NCBI RefSeq assembly: GCF_024127895.1
Contig: NZ_JAMYBK010000003.1
Coordinates: 1-64,000 of the forward strand
Direction of reading: 5' to 3'
Origin: Pseudomonas guariconensis
GTDB lineage: Bacteria; Pseudomonadota; Gammaproteobacteria; Pseudomonadales; Pseudomonadaceae
Length of the DNA: 64,000 nt
Part shown: one piece after another, positions 7,138 to 16,063 of the stretch
Layout of the letters: every line of letters begins with the position of its first letter
How positions within the stretch are numbered: the first letter of the stretch is position 1
Notes under the pieces: generated by a model
Database searches by the model: none
Told to the model about the DNA's origin: nothing
What the model saw: the letters and a program-made list of their open reading frames with translations, nothing else
Program-made: the position numbers and the translations under genes

Positions 7138-8502
7138 TCACTGAATGTCGACCTGGCGCCCCGCGTGCTGTTCCGGCAGCCGGTTGCCACGGCCGAACAG
7201 CTTGTGGCGCAAGGTGCCGTCGGTATAAGCCCGAGGGTAGCGGCCACGGCGTTGCAGCTCGGGCACCAGCAGCTCGACCACGTGGCGCAGGTCGTCCGGC
7301 TGTACGGCGTAGGTCAGGTTGAAGCCGTCGATGCCGGTCTGGTCGAGCCAGTGTTCCAACTGGTCGGCGACCTCTGCGGGCGAGCCCACCAGTACCGGCC
7401 CGCGTCCGCCGAGGCCGACGAACGCGGCGGCCTCGCGCACCGTCCAGCGGCGGTTCGGGTCGGCGGCGGTGAACGCGGCCAGGGCGGCGCGGCCGGCATC
7501 GTTCTCCACGTACTCGATGGGCGCGTCGGGGTCGAGGCCGGCGAAATCGATGCCGGTCCAGCCCGACAGCAAGGCCAGGGCGGCATCCAGGTCCACGTGC
7601 CGGCGGTAATCGGCAAAGCGCGCCTGGGCCGCTTCGCGCGTGTCGGCGACGATCAGCAGTGCCTGGGCATAGATCAGTACGTCGTCGCGGCCCCGGCCGG
7701 CCGCTTCGCTGGCCTGGCGGATACCGTCGGCGTAGCGGTGCAGCACGGTGGGGGTCGGCCCGCTGATGAACACGCACTCGGCGTGCCGCGCGGCGAACTG
7801 TTGGCCACGGGCCGAGGCGCCGGCCTGGAACAGCACCGGCGTGCGCTGGGGCGAGGGCTGGCACAGGTGCATGCCGGGCACCTGGAAGTGCTCGCCATGG
7901 TGGCCGATGGGGTGCACACGAGCAGGGTCGAGGTAGCGGCCAGTCTCGCGCTCCAGCAGCACGGCGTCGTCGTCCCAGCTTTTTTCCCAGAGTTTGTACA
8001 GCACCTGCAGGTACTCCTCGGCCAGGTCGTAGCGCTGGTCGTGGCCGAGCTGGCGCGCCAGGCCCAGGTTGCGGGCGGCGCTGTCCAGGTAGCCGGTGAC
8101 GATGTTCCAGCCGACCCGGCCATCGCTCAGGTGATCGAGGGTCGACATGCGCCGAGCGAAGGGGTAGGGGTGCTCGTAGGTCAGCGAGAAGGTCACGCCG
8201 AAGCCCAGGTGCCGGGTGACGCCGGCCATGGCCGGGACCAGCAGCAGCGGGTCGTTGACCGGCACCTGCACGCCGCCGCGCAGGGCCGCCTCGGGGCTGC
8301 CCTGGTAGACGTCGTAGATGCCCAGCACGTCGGCGATGAACAGGGCATCGAACAGGCCTTGCTCGAGCAGGCGGGCCAGGTCGGTCCAGTAGTCCAGGCG
8401 GTTGAAATCCACGCTGGTGTTGCGGGGGTGGCGCCACAGGCCGGGGGACTGGTGGCTGGCGGCGTTCATGCTGAAGGCGTTGAAGCGGATCGGGCGTGGC
8501 AT
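7138..8502 (-). CDS. LLM class flavin-dependent monooxygenase (NtaA/DmoA type)
   Basis: A 454-residue FMNH2-dependent monooxygenase of the bacterial luciferase-like family, NtaA/SnaA/DmoA/SfnG group, which oxidise compounds such as nitrilotriacetate or organosulfur molecules with reduced flavin from a partner reductase. Seen: FDALFIADVLGIYD, SLTYEHPYPFARRMSTLDHL, SDGRVGWNIVTGYLDSAARN and PVLFQAGASARGQQFAARHA, all hallmarks of the group. The second ATG (8502) was chosen, six bases after AAGGAG. It follows the sulfonate-type binding protein gene by 16 bases, so one operon is likely and an organosulfur substrate is inferred. Confidence 0.86.
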   Translation of the reverse strand: MPRPIRFNAFSMNAASHQSPGLWRHPRNTSVDFNRLDYWTDLARLLEQGLFDALFIADVLGIYDVYQGSPEAALRGGVQVPVNDPLLLVPAMAGVTRHLGFGVTFSLTYEHPYPFARRMSTLDHLSDGRVGWNIVTGYLDSAARNLGLARQLGHDQRYDLAEEYLQVLYKLWEKSWDDDAVLLERETGRYLDPARVHPIGHHGEHFQVPGMHLCQPSPQRTPVLFQAGASARGQQFAARHAECVFISGPTPTVLHRYADGIRQASEAAGRGRDDVLIYAQALLIVADTREAAQARFADYRRHVDLDAALALLSGWTGIDFAGLDPDAPIEYVENDAGRAALAAFTAADPNRRWTVREAAAFVGLGGRGPVLVGSPAEVADQLEHWLDQTGIDGFNLTYAVQPDDLRHVVELLVPELQRRGRYPRAYTDGTLRHKLFGRGNRLPEQHAGRQVDIQ

Positions 8503-8518
8503 GCGCATCTCCTTGGCG

Positions 8519-9499
8519 TCAGGGCAGCACGGAAGCCGGGTAGACCGCGTCGGCCACCTGCAGCTTGCGTGGGATCAGGCCCAGGCCCTGGAAGGTATCG
8601 GCCAGCTTCTGTTGCTCGGCGACGATCTGCGGGGTGATGGCCACGGCGTTGTAGTTGCGCCGCTCGCTGGCCACTTCCAGGATGTCGGCGCTGATCCCCA
8701 GTTGTGGTGCCAGCAGGCTGGCGACTTCGGCAGGCTTGGCATTGGCCCACTGGCTGACCTTGCCCAGTTCGGCGAAGAAGGTCTTGAGCAGTTCGCGGTG
8801 CTGGTCGGCGAAGCGGGCGGTGGAGAGGTAGAAGGTGCGGTTGTTCGACAGGCCGCTGCCATCGCGCAGGTTCTTCAGACCTGGCTGTCGCTGCGCGGCG
8901 GCGAGGAACGGGTCCCACAGGGTCACGGCCTGCACGCTGCCCGACTGCAGCGCCGCCACGGCATCGGCGGCGTTGTTGACGTAGGCGGGGGTGATGTCCT
9001 TGTAGCTCAGGCCGGCCTGCTCCAGGGCGACGGCCAGCAGGTACTGGGCGTTCCAGCCGCGGCCGGTGGCCACGCGCTTGCCCTTGAGGTCCTGGACGCT
9101 GGCGAGGTGGTCCTGCTCGCGCACCACCAGGCCGATGCCGCGCGGGTAGGGCTGCTCTGCCGCCAGGTAGACCACCGGCTTGCCGGCTGCCTGGGCGAAC
9201 ACCGAGGGGGCGTCGGCGGCATGGCCCAGGTCGATGGCGCCGGTGCTCAAGGCTTCGAGCAACTGCGGGCCGGCGGCGAACTCGTGCCAGCTGACTTTCA
9301 CGCCCTGTGGGGCGAGGGCCTTCTCCAGGGCTCCACTGCCCTTGAGGATATTGATGCTGTTGAACTTCTGGTAGCCGATGCGCAGGGTCCTGGCCTCATC
9401 GGCCAAGGCGCTGGACCAGGGTAGCAGGGCGCTGGCGACACCGGCCAGCAGGCCGCCGAGGAGCAGGCGGCGCAGGGGAGAGAAGGCACGGGCAGGCAC
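8519..9499 (-). CDS. Aliphatic sulfonate-type ABC substrate-binding protein
   Basis: A 326-residue periplasmic binding protein of the SsuA/TauA family. The start is GTG, seven bases after AGGAGA. A signal peptide with an RR-containing n-region (RRLLLGGLLAGVASALLPWSSALA) is followed by the mature start LRIGYQKFNSINILKGSG, typical of sulfonate binders; GAIDLGHAADAPSVFAQAAG and YVNNAADAVAALQSGSVQAVTLWDPFLA match the two lobes. No permease or ATPase gene is adjacent, so it must use another transporter or act as an orphan. An AT-rich upstream region suits sulfur-starvation control by CysB-type regulators, which is inference. Confidence 0.87.
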   Translation of the reverse strand: MPARAFSPLRRLLLGGLLAGVASALLPWSSALADEARTLRIGYQKFNSINILKGSGALEKALAPQGVKVSWHEFAAGPQLLEALSTGAIDLGHAADAPSVFAQAAGKPVVYLAAEQPYPRGIGLVVREQDHLASVQDLKGKRVATGRGWNAQYLLAVALEQAGLSYKDITPAYVNNAADAVAALQSGSVQAVTLWDPFLAAAQRQPGLKNLRDGSGLSNNRTFYLSTARFADQHRELLKTFFAELGKVSQWANAKPAEVASLLAPQLGISADILEVASERRNYNAVAITPQIVAEQQKLADTFQGLGLIPRKLQVADAVYPASVLP

Positions 9500-9620
9500 G
9501 GGAAGATCTCCTGGAGGGCAAGGAAAATGGCCTGCCCAGCCTAAGGAGGCGTCTGGGTGCTTTCAATTTTTTAATTCCAATTTGTTAGATTGTTTTGTTC
9601 TTTATATATCGTTTTGTTTT

Positions 9621-10307
9621 TCAAGGTATCCCTGCCTCCGGTGCTGCTACTGCCGTGAGCAGCAACGATTGTGGCAGTGCACGCTGCGGGTGTTGCGGCT
9701 CCTGCAGGCCGGCAAGGCGATAGCCCGCCATCTCCAGGGCGTTCAACCAACTGGACAAGGTGCGGAAATACCACGGCATGGGTGCCCACTGCCCGGCGAG
9801 CGCCACGAACGTCTCTTCGCGCCAGCCATCCTGGTAATCGCCCTCGGCCATGCTCCACGGATGCAGCGTCTGGATGATCAGCGCGCCGTCTGCGGCGAGC
9901 AGCGCGTTCAGGGCGGCGAGCAACGGAATGATGTCCTGGTGCAGCAAGGCGAAGTTGGCACAGACCAGGTCGTAGCCGCGACCAATATCCACCTGGGACT
10001 TGGTCAGTTGCGCGTAGGTAGCCAGGTGCACGCTGGCCGGACCCGCCGCCCGCGCGGCCTCGACCAGCGTCGCATCGCCGTCCACGCCCACCGCCTCGAT
10101 GCCGCGCTCGCCCAGGGCACGTAGCAGCCAACCCTCACCGCAGCCGAGGTCCAGTACCCGTTGTGGCTGCCGGCCGAGTATGGCCAGCAGGATGGCCTGG
10201 TCGGTGACTTGGCGCCGGCTTTCGATGCCGCCCTCGCGCACGGCCTGGATCCAGGCCTGCGCGTTGTGGTGCCAGGTGTGCAGGACCGTGGTTTCGCTAG
10301 GTGACAT
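9621..10307 (-). CDS. Class I SAM-dependent methyltransferase
   Basis: 228 residues. The SAM-binding motif I is clear (RVLDLGCGEGWLLRAL, residues 50-65), followed by the acidic end of strand 2 (AVGVDGDATLVEAAR) and motif IV (YDLVCANFALLHQDI). This is a methyltransf_11/23-like small-molecule methyltransferase; substrate unknown. ATG 10307 gives the normal domain length; the frame stays open far upstream only because of base composition. It is divergent from the YeeE/YedE transporter gene and separated from the sulfonate binding protein by an AT-rich gap. Confidence 0.85.
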   Translation of the reverse strand: MSPSETTVLHTWHHNAQAWIQAVREGGIESRRQVTDQAILLAILGRQPQRVLDLGCGEGWLLRALGERGIEAVGVDGDATLVEAARAAGPASVHLATYAQLTKSQVDIGRGYDLVCANFALLHQDIIPLLAALNALLAADGALIIQTLHPWSMAEGDYQDGWREETFVALAGQWAPMPWYFRTLSSWLNALEMAGYRLAGLQEPQHPQRALPQSLLLTAVAAPEAGIP

Positions 10308-10433
10308 GGCGGGCGCCCGATCTGGAGGGTTGGCTGCAAAAGGATAGGCCAGGTTCGTGACCTCGTCGCAGTCGTGCCCTGGCGTCTGGGGCGTTATACT
10401 CGCGGCCCCGTTCCACTGTATCTGAGTATTCCG

Positions 10434-11648
10434 ATGGGTCTTTGCGCAACTGCCACACCCGAACCGCGCCGCCTCGGCGCGCCGCTGATCGCCCTGGCCC
10501 TGCTGCTGGCCGGCGCCTGGTTCCTCAACCTCAACGCCGGCGCCAAGCAGGTGCTGCTGCTGATCGTCGGTGCCGCCCTGGGCTTGACGCTCTACCATGC
10601 CGCCTTCGGCTTCACCTCGGCCTGGCGGGTGTTCATCAACGAACGCCGTGGCGCCGGCCTGCGTGCGCAAATGGTCATGCTGGCCCTGGCCGTGCTGCTG
10701 TTCTTCCCGGCGCTGTCGGCTGGCAGCCTGTTCGGCACCCCGGTCACCGGGCTGGTGGCGCCGGCAGGGGTGTCGGTGGTGTTCGGTGCGTTCATCTTCG
10801 GCATCGGCATGCAACTGGGCGGCGGTTGCGCCTCCGGCACGCTGTTCACCGTCGGCGGCGGCAATGCCCGGATGCTGGTCACCTTGCTGTTCTTCATCAT
10901 CGGTTCGGTGACCGCCACCCACCATGTCGACTGGTGGTTCGCCCTGCCTTCGTTCCCGGCCACGTCGATCGTCCAGACATGGGGCGTGGCGCCGGCGCTG
11001 CTGGCAAGCCTGGCGCTGTTCGGGCTGATCGCCTGGGCCACCATGGTGCTGGAGAAGCGCCGCCACGGCCAGCTCGAAAGCCCGGTGCGCAGCGAGCACC
11101 AGGGCCTGCGCCGCTTCCTGCGCGGGCCCTGGCCGCTGCTGTGGGGCGCCGTTGCCCTGGCGTTGCTCAACTACGCCACCCTGGCCCTGGCCGGGCGCCC
11201 CTGGGGCATCACCTCGGCCTTCGCCCTGTGGGGCGCCAAGACCCTGGGCGGCCTGGGCATCGATGTCGGCAGCTGGGCCTTCTGGCAGATGCCGGGTAAC
11301 GCCAAGGCCCTGGCCGCGCCCCTGTGGCAAGACATCACCACCGTGATGGACATCGGCATCGTCCTCGGCGCGCTGCTGGCCGCGGGTCTGGCCGGGCGTT
11401 TCGCACCGAGCCTGAAGATCCCGCTGCCGTCGCTGGTCGCCGCGGTGATCGGCGGCCTGTTGCTCGGCTATGGCTCGCGCCTGGCCTATGGCTGCAATAT
11501 CGGCGCCTATTTCAGCGGCATCGCCTCGGGCAGCGTGCACGGCTGGCTGTGGTTGGTAGCGGCCTACACCGGCAACTTGGTCGGCGTACGCCTGCGACCG
11601 CTGTTCTTCGCGGGCGAGCGACGAGCACCGGCGCTGAGCGGCTGCTGA
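10434..11648 (+). CDS. YeeE/YedE family (thiosulfate/sulfur) transporter
   Basis: A 404-residue inner-membrane protein with two YeeE/YedE repeats and roughly ten helices. Each half carries the cysteine motif that defines the family: GIGMQLGGGCASGTLFT (about residue 125) and LAYGCNIGAYFSGIASGS (about residue 358). In characterised TsuA-type members these cysteines pass thiosulfate. The first 15 residues are cytosolic. It sits among sulfur-related genes, which supports an inorganic sulfur substrate. Two hairpins follow the stop. Confidence 0.88.
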   Translation: MGLCATATPEPRRLGAPLIALALLLAGAWFLNLNAGAKQVLLLIVGAALGLTLYHAAFGFTSAWRVFINERRGAGLRAQMVMLALAVLLFFPALSAGSLFGTPVTGLVAPAGVSVVFGAFIFGIGMQLGGGCASGTLFTVGGGNARMLVTLLFFIIGSVTATHHVDWWFALPSFPATSIVQTWGVAPALLASLALFGLIAWATMVLEKRRHGQLESPVRSEHQGLRRFLRGPWPLLWGAVALALLNYATLALAGRPWGITSAFALWGAKTLGGLGIDVGSWAFWQMPGNAKALAAPLWQDITTVMDIGIVLGALLAAGLAGRFAPSLKIPLPSLVAAVIGGLLLGYGSRLAYGCNIGAYFSGIASGSVHGWLWLVAAYTGNLVGVRLRPLFFAGERRAPALSGC

Positions 11649-11660
11649 GCCTTCCCCCGC

Positions 11661-11716
11661 GCGCTGGCCGTTCAGGGCCAGCGCCACCCCGCGAGCCTGA
11701 CCTGTGAGGTCAGGCT
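11661..11716 (+). terminator. Two tandem hairpins
   Basis: GCGCTGGCC/GGCCAGCGC (11661-11684, six-base loop) and AGCCTGACCT-GTG-AGGTCAGGCT (11694-11716, ten-base arms) follow the YeeE/YedE stop and precede an AT-rich stretch. They probably end transcription from both sides, since the next gene is convergent. Confidence 0.6.
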
Positions 11717-11801
11717 TGAGTGGAGCATTTTGAGAAATTACATTAACTAAATCTCGTAATTACTTTATAAAAATCAATTAACTTATTGTTTTTATAGAGA
11801 A

Positions 11802-12131
11802 TTATCTTCTGGCGACAGCATGCTGGACGCACTGCTCGTAGTACGTCTGCTTGATCGCTGCCGGCTTGAGCCGCGAGCGGCTGTTGTAGGTTTGTTCGGT
11901 AATCCCGAAGGCGGTCATACGCATCCATGGCTTGGGGAACTTGCGTGCCTGCAGTTTCTTGCGTGTGGCATACAAGGTAACGCCAGAGAGCTTGGCGTGC
12001 TGCGCCTCGGCGGCGATCTGCGAACCCCAGTTGCAGACATGGCGATCGTTCTGGTTCAAGGCCCTGGCCTGGACACCGGAAGCCACCGTGATCAACAGGC
12101 AGCCGGCGACCGTTGCTAGAAATACCCGCAT
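11802..12131 (-). CDS. Small exported hypothetical protein
   Basis: 109 residues. A signal peptide (MRVFLATVAGCLLITVASGVQA, cleaved near residue 22) leads to a basic mature protein of about 87 residues containing two cysteines (HVCNWGSQIAAEAQ and YYEQCVQHA) that could form a disulfide in the periplasm. No family is recognised. An SD (AGGA) precedes the ATG. The downstream flank (11720-11801) is strongly AT-rich compared with the rest of the window. Function unknown. Confidence 0.65.
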   Translation of the reverse strand: MRVFLATVAGCLLITVASGVQARALNQNDRHVCNWGSQIAAEAQHAKLSGVTLYATRKKLQARKFPKPWMRMTAFGITEQTYNSRSRLKPAAIKQTYYEQCVQHAVARR

Positions 12132-12205
12132 GTTGCTGTCCTAAGCTTATGAAGGAAAAGGGAGTTTGCCTTCGCTTGGAGTGGCCGGGGGCCAGCAATT
12201 TGCCG

Positions 12206-13018
12206 TCAGGGGCCTACCAGCAGCATCGTCAGCAACACGATCCCCAGCAGTACCAGGTAGGCGCGCGCGTGCAGGCCATCGGCGATCCGCCCGACCAGCG
12301 GTGCGGCCAGGCGCATGCCCAGCCAGGCGCCGAGCACCAGGGCAGCCGCGGCCGGCAGGTCGATGAAGCCAAGATAACCATCGCCCAGGCCTCGGCCCGA
12401 TGCCGGCAATACGGCATAGACCAGCGTGGCCGCCAGCGCCATGGGCAGGGAGAGCGGGTTGGCCATGGCCGTGGCGCTGAGCATGCTCGCGCCACGCCTG
12501 CGCATCAGCGGCACGGTCATCACGCTGCCGCCCACGCCGAGCAAGGCTGCCAGCGCGCCAATGGGCAGGCCGGCCAGGGTCGCACCCGCTCGGCCCAAGG
12601 GGCGCAGCCTGGCCCCTTCGTGGAGGAAGCCTGGGCGCAGCCAGCCATCGAGCAGGCTGGCCACCAGATAGGCGACGAACACCCAACGCAGCCAGGTGCT
12701 GTCGAGGTGCAGTGCCGCGAAGGCACCGAGCAGGGCGCCCAGGGCGATGCCGGGCGCGAGCGGGCGGACCAGGCCCCAGCGCAGGCTACCCGCGCGATGA
12801 TGGCGCCAGGTCGCCAGGGCGCTGCTGACGATCATCACGGCGGAGGAGGTCGCGACGGCGACCTGCATGGCTTGCTGGCCGACCAGCGAGCTGGCTTCAT
12901 GGTTGGCCAGCAGCAGGGCATACAGCAGCGGTACGGCGAAGAAACCACCGCCGAAGCCGAACAGCAGGGTGGTGATACCGGCACACAGGCCGAATGCACC
13001 GAGCAATGGATACAGCAT
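12206..13018 (-). CDS. TauE/SafE family sulfite/organosulfonate exporter
   Basis: A 270-residue membrane protein with about eight hydrophobic helices and the two-repeat TauE/SafE layout. The first repeat has FGFGGGFFAVPLLYALL, the second LLGVGGSVMTVPLM; these glycine-rich V/P-L signatures define the family, linked to export or uptake of sulfite, sulfoacetate and similar anions. ATG 13018 follows GGGAGG and fits the family N-terminus. The gene diverges from an AraC regulator 107 bases away, which probably controls it. Confidence 0.86.
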   Translation of the reverse strand: MLYPLLGAFGLCAGITTLLFGFGGGFFAVPLLYALLLANHEASSLVGQQAMQVAVATSSAVMIVSSALATWRHHRAGSLRWGLVRPLAPGIALGALLGAFAALHLDSTWLRWVFVAYLVASLLDGWLRPGFLHEGARLRPLGRAGATLAGLPIGALAALLGVGGSVMTVPLMRRRGASMLSATAMANPLSLPMALAATLVYAVLPASGRGLGDGYLGFIDLPAAAALVLGAWLGMRLAAPLVGRIADGLHARAYLVLLGIVLLTMLLVGP

Positions 13019-13125
13019 CGATCTGCCTCCCAGGCGTATGGAGGCCGGCAGCGTAGAGCGAGCAGGCTTGGCCGGCATGCGCGAATCGGCCAATAATCAT
13101 CGTGTTCAGGCCAGAGGCTTCAGCC

Positions 13126-13899
13126 ATGCGCAACATCCCCTTGGCCCAGGTCGATGCCACCCCCCGGCCTGTGTTGGCGATCGGCACCGATTACGCGCCG
13201 GGCACGCTGTTGCCCAGCCACACCCACCGGCGGGCCCAGTTTCTCTATGGCATGAGTGGGCTGATGGAGGTGCAGACCGACGATGGCTCCTGGGTCATCC
13301 CGCCGCACAACGGCGTCTGGATCCCGCCGGGCAAGCCGCACCAGGTGCGCATGCAGGGGGTGAGCACGCGCAGCCTGTACATCGAGCCGCAGGCGGCGCC
13401 GCGCGCGGGCACCTCGTGCGAGGCGCTACGGGTCAGCCCGTTGTTGCATGAGTTGCTGCTGGCCAGCGTGGAGATACCGCCGTTGTATGACGTGCAGGGG
13501 CGGGACGGGGTATTGCTGGCACTGATTCTCCATGAGCTGAGCCTAGCGCCGCGCCTGCCACTGTTCGCGCCGATACCCGCCGAGCCTCGGCTGGCGGGGC
13601 TGTGCCGGGCGTTCCTGCGTGCCCCGGACATCCGCGTCGATGCCGAGGGCTGGGCCCGGCAATCGAACCAGAGCCTGCGCACCTTCAATCGCCGGTTTCG
13701 CCAACTGACTGGCTTGTCGTTCGGTGCCTGGCGCCAGCAGGCGTGTGTGATGGCGGCAGTGACCCGGTTATCGGCGGGCGAGGCGGTCACCCGGATTGCC
13801 CTGGACCTGGGCTACGACAGCCCCAGCGCTTTTTCCAGCATGTTCCGCCGGGTCATGGGGCGGGCGCCGTCGGCGTTCAGCCGGCGCGAGGGGGGCTGA
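13126..13899 (+). CDS. AraC family transcriptional regulator with cupin sensor
   Basis: 257 residues. The N-terminal cupin (residues 20-90) shows the ligand-binding AraC_binding pattern (LPSHTHRRAQFLYGMSGLMEV, WVIPPHNGVWIPPGKPHQV). The C-terminal domain (about 155-255) carries two helix-turn-helix units, the second in ALDLGYDSPSAFSSMFRRVMGRAPSAFSRR. ATG 13126 was preferred over an upstream start because the conserved N-terminus begins there. Divergence from the TauE/SafE gene suggests that exporter as target; the inducer is unknown. Confidence 0.88.
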   Translation: MRNIPLAQVDATPRPVLAIGTDYAPGTLLPSHTHRRAQFLYGMSGLMEVQTDDGSWVIPPHNGVWIPPGKPHQVRMQGVSTRSLYIEPQAAPRAGTSCEALRVSPLLHELLLASVEIPPLYDVQGRDGVLLALILHELSLAPRLPLFAPIPAEPRLAGLCRAFLRAPDIRVDAEGWARQSNQSLRTFNRRFRQLTGLSFGAWRQQACVMAAVTRLSAGEAVTRIALDLGYDSPSAFSSMFRRVMGRAPSAFSRREGG

Positions 13900-13983
13900 G
13901 AGAGCATTTGGGCCGCCTTGCAGCCCCAGGAGCAGGGCATTGGCAGTAGGGATAAAAAAAGATCGCGCAGACAGGCACAAGCC

Positions 13984-14047
13984 CGCCGCCCGTTTCCACA
14001 GGAGATGTTCTGGGACCAGCAGAGGGTGACCTGGGGAAACGGGGGCG
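13984..14047. ncRNA. Structured hairpin region between convergent genes (candidate)
   Basis: CCCGTTTCC (13989-13997) pairs perfectly with GGAAACGGG (14035-14043). With one bulged G the stem extends by four more pairs (CGCC/GGCG). The 37-base interior can itself fold (CTGG-GA-CCAG). It may be a bidirectional terminator or a small structured RNA; the size of the loop is unusual for a terminator. Confidence 0.3.
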
Positions 14048-14087
14048 ACCTTGCGCCGCCCCGCGATCAAAGCTAACGAAGAACGGG

Positions 14088-14897
14088 TCAGGCCGCCTGG
14101 TTGCGCTTGACCTGGGCCTTGCGCACCTGGGCGCGGCAGGCGTCGCCGAAGGCCTGGAAGATCCTGATCGAGTCAGGGTTCTTCGCGGCCTGCCATTCCG
14201 GGTGCCACTGCACGGCGAACAGGAACGGCGAGATGCCCGGGGCGTGGATCGCCTCGACCAGGCCATCCTCGGCATGGGCGATCGGCTCGATGCCCTTGCC
14301 CAGGTTGCGCAGGCCCTGGCCATGCAGCGAGTTGACGCGGATCTCGTCGGTGCCGAGGGTCTCGCGCAGCCAGCTGCCAGGCTGGATCTTCACGCTGTGT
14401 ACGGCCTGGTACTGGATCTCGACCGGGTCCTCGGGGTTTTCCCGATGGTCGTTGAAGCCAGGCTCGGCGTAGACCGTCTGGTAGATGTCGCCGCCCAGGG
14501 CGACGTTGATTTCCTGCATGCCCCGGCAGACGCCGAAGATCGGCAGGCCACGGGCGATGGCCATCTTCACCAGGGGGATGTCGAACAGGTCGCGGTCCTT
14601 GTCCTGGGCCTTGCCCGGGGTCAGGTTTTCCTGGCCGTAGAGGGCCGGGTCGATGTTGCTGCCCGCGCCGGTGAGGTAGACGCCGTCGGCCATGTCGAGG
14701 TAAGTCTCGAGGTCTTCGGTCCCGCAGCAGGTGGGGACCAGGACCGGGACGCAACCGGAGAATTCGACCAGCGGGGTGATGTATTTGTGGGTCATGACCT
14801 GGTAGTCATGGCCCTTGCGCTCCTGGGTGCCCATGGTCATCAGGACGACGGGTTTGCGCAGGGTGGGTTGCTTGTTGCCAATGTTGCTGTTGGACAT
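14088..14897 (-). CDS. Class I glutamine amidotransferase, peptidase C26 (gamma-glutamyl hydrolase type)
   Basis: A 269-residue cytosolic amidotransferase-fold hydrolase related to PuuD, which cleaves gamma-glutamyl-GABA in polyamine catabolism. The catalytic triad is visible: nucleophile Cys in IFGVCRGMQEINVALGG (about residue 123), His and Glu in FAVQWHPEWQ (about residue 230). YLTGAGSNIDPALYG matches PuuD-like members. As I recall, an equivalent C26 gene flanks the D-lysine cluster in P. putida. It has its own upstream region with a promoter-like and operator-like site, so it is probably a separate unit from the ABC operon. Confidence 0.85.
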   Translation of the reverse strand: MSNSNIGNKQPTLRKPVVLMTMGTQERKGHDYQVMTHKYITPLVEFSGCVPVLVPTCCGTEDLETYLDMADGVYLTGAGSNIDPALYGQENLTPGKAQDKDRDLFDIPLVKMAIARGLPIFGVCRGMQEINVALGGDIYQTVYAEPGFNDHRENPEDPVEIQYQAVHSVKIQPGSWLRETLGTDEIRVNSLHGQGLRNLGKGIEPIAHAEDGLVEAIHAPGISPFLFAVQWHPEWQAAKNPDSIRIFQAFGDACRAQVRKAQVKRNQAA

Positions 14898-15024
14898 ATG
14901 TCACCTTAGGACAGGTTCTACCTGTCGTTGTTGTGCAGGCGCACGGCCTGGGCCTTGTGTGCGGCCTGGGGCCCCGAGCACTGCCGGCTCGCCGGAGGGG
15001 CGTTTCCGGTCGGGGCTTGATTCA

Positions 15025-15055
15025 TAGCTTGCCAGAGCCGTTCGATATGTCAAAC
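15025..15055 (-). promoter_or_regulatory. Putative promoter/operator of the C26 amidotransferase gene
   Basis: On the minus strand TTGACA lies about 17-18 bases before AAGCTAT, a plausible sigma70 promoter. The -35 is embedded in GTTTGACATATCGAAC (15040-15055), a near-palindrome matching GTTYGAYATRTCRAAC. A repressor bound there would block the promoter. Confidence 0.35.
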
Positions 15056-15234
15056 GACTGGCAGGGCGGTCTGGCGCCGGTTTTCGGGGGCTGCAGGGCG
15101 TACAAGCCTGAGGTGGCAAGGGTTTGGCGGAGGTTGAGGTCAATAATATTTAACGATGCAGTTGGGTCTTTGCGTGGCTGCAATGAAAGGGCGGTGCGGG
15201 CTCATTCCTGGCGGTTCGTCGGCCCGACAAGCTT

Positions 15235-15253
15235 GGGGCTGCTTTGCAGCCCC
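15235..15253 (-). terminator. Hairpin ending the amaD transport operon
   Basis: GGGGCTGC-TTT-GCAGCCCC lies six bases after the ABC ATPase stop (minus strand). It has the same sequence type as the hairpins after tpx and after the NtrC-like regulator. Confidence 0.6.
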
Positions 15254-15258
15254 CCTGG

Positions 15259-16041
<783 letters not shown>

Positions 16042-16063
16042 CTTGTTGTTCTCCCGCATAGGT

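Larger units (their letters stand above)
14898..15258. other. Intergenic region, 361 bases
   Basis: This stretch contains the C26 upstream region (operator-like site at 15040-15055) and the hairpin ending the ABC/amaD operon (15235-15253). No gene is seen. It is less GC-rich near 15140-15165. Confidence 0.5.

Noticed and set aside
10308..11687. Extension of the methyltransferase frame across the YeeE/YedE gene
   Set aside because: Compositional shadow; the methyltransferase fold is complete from ATG 10307.
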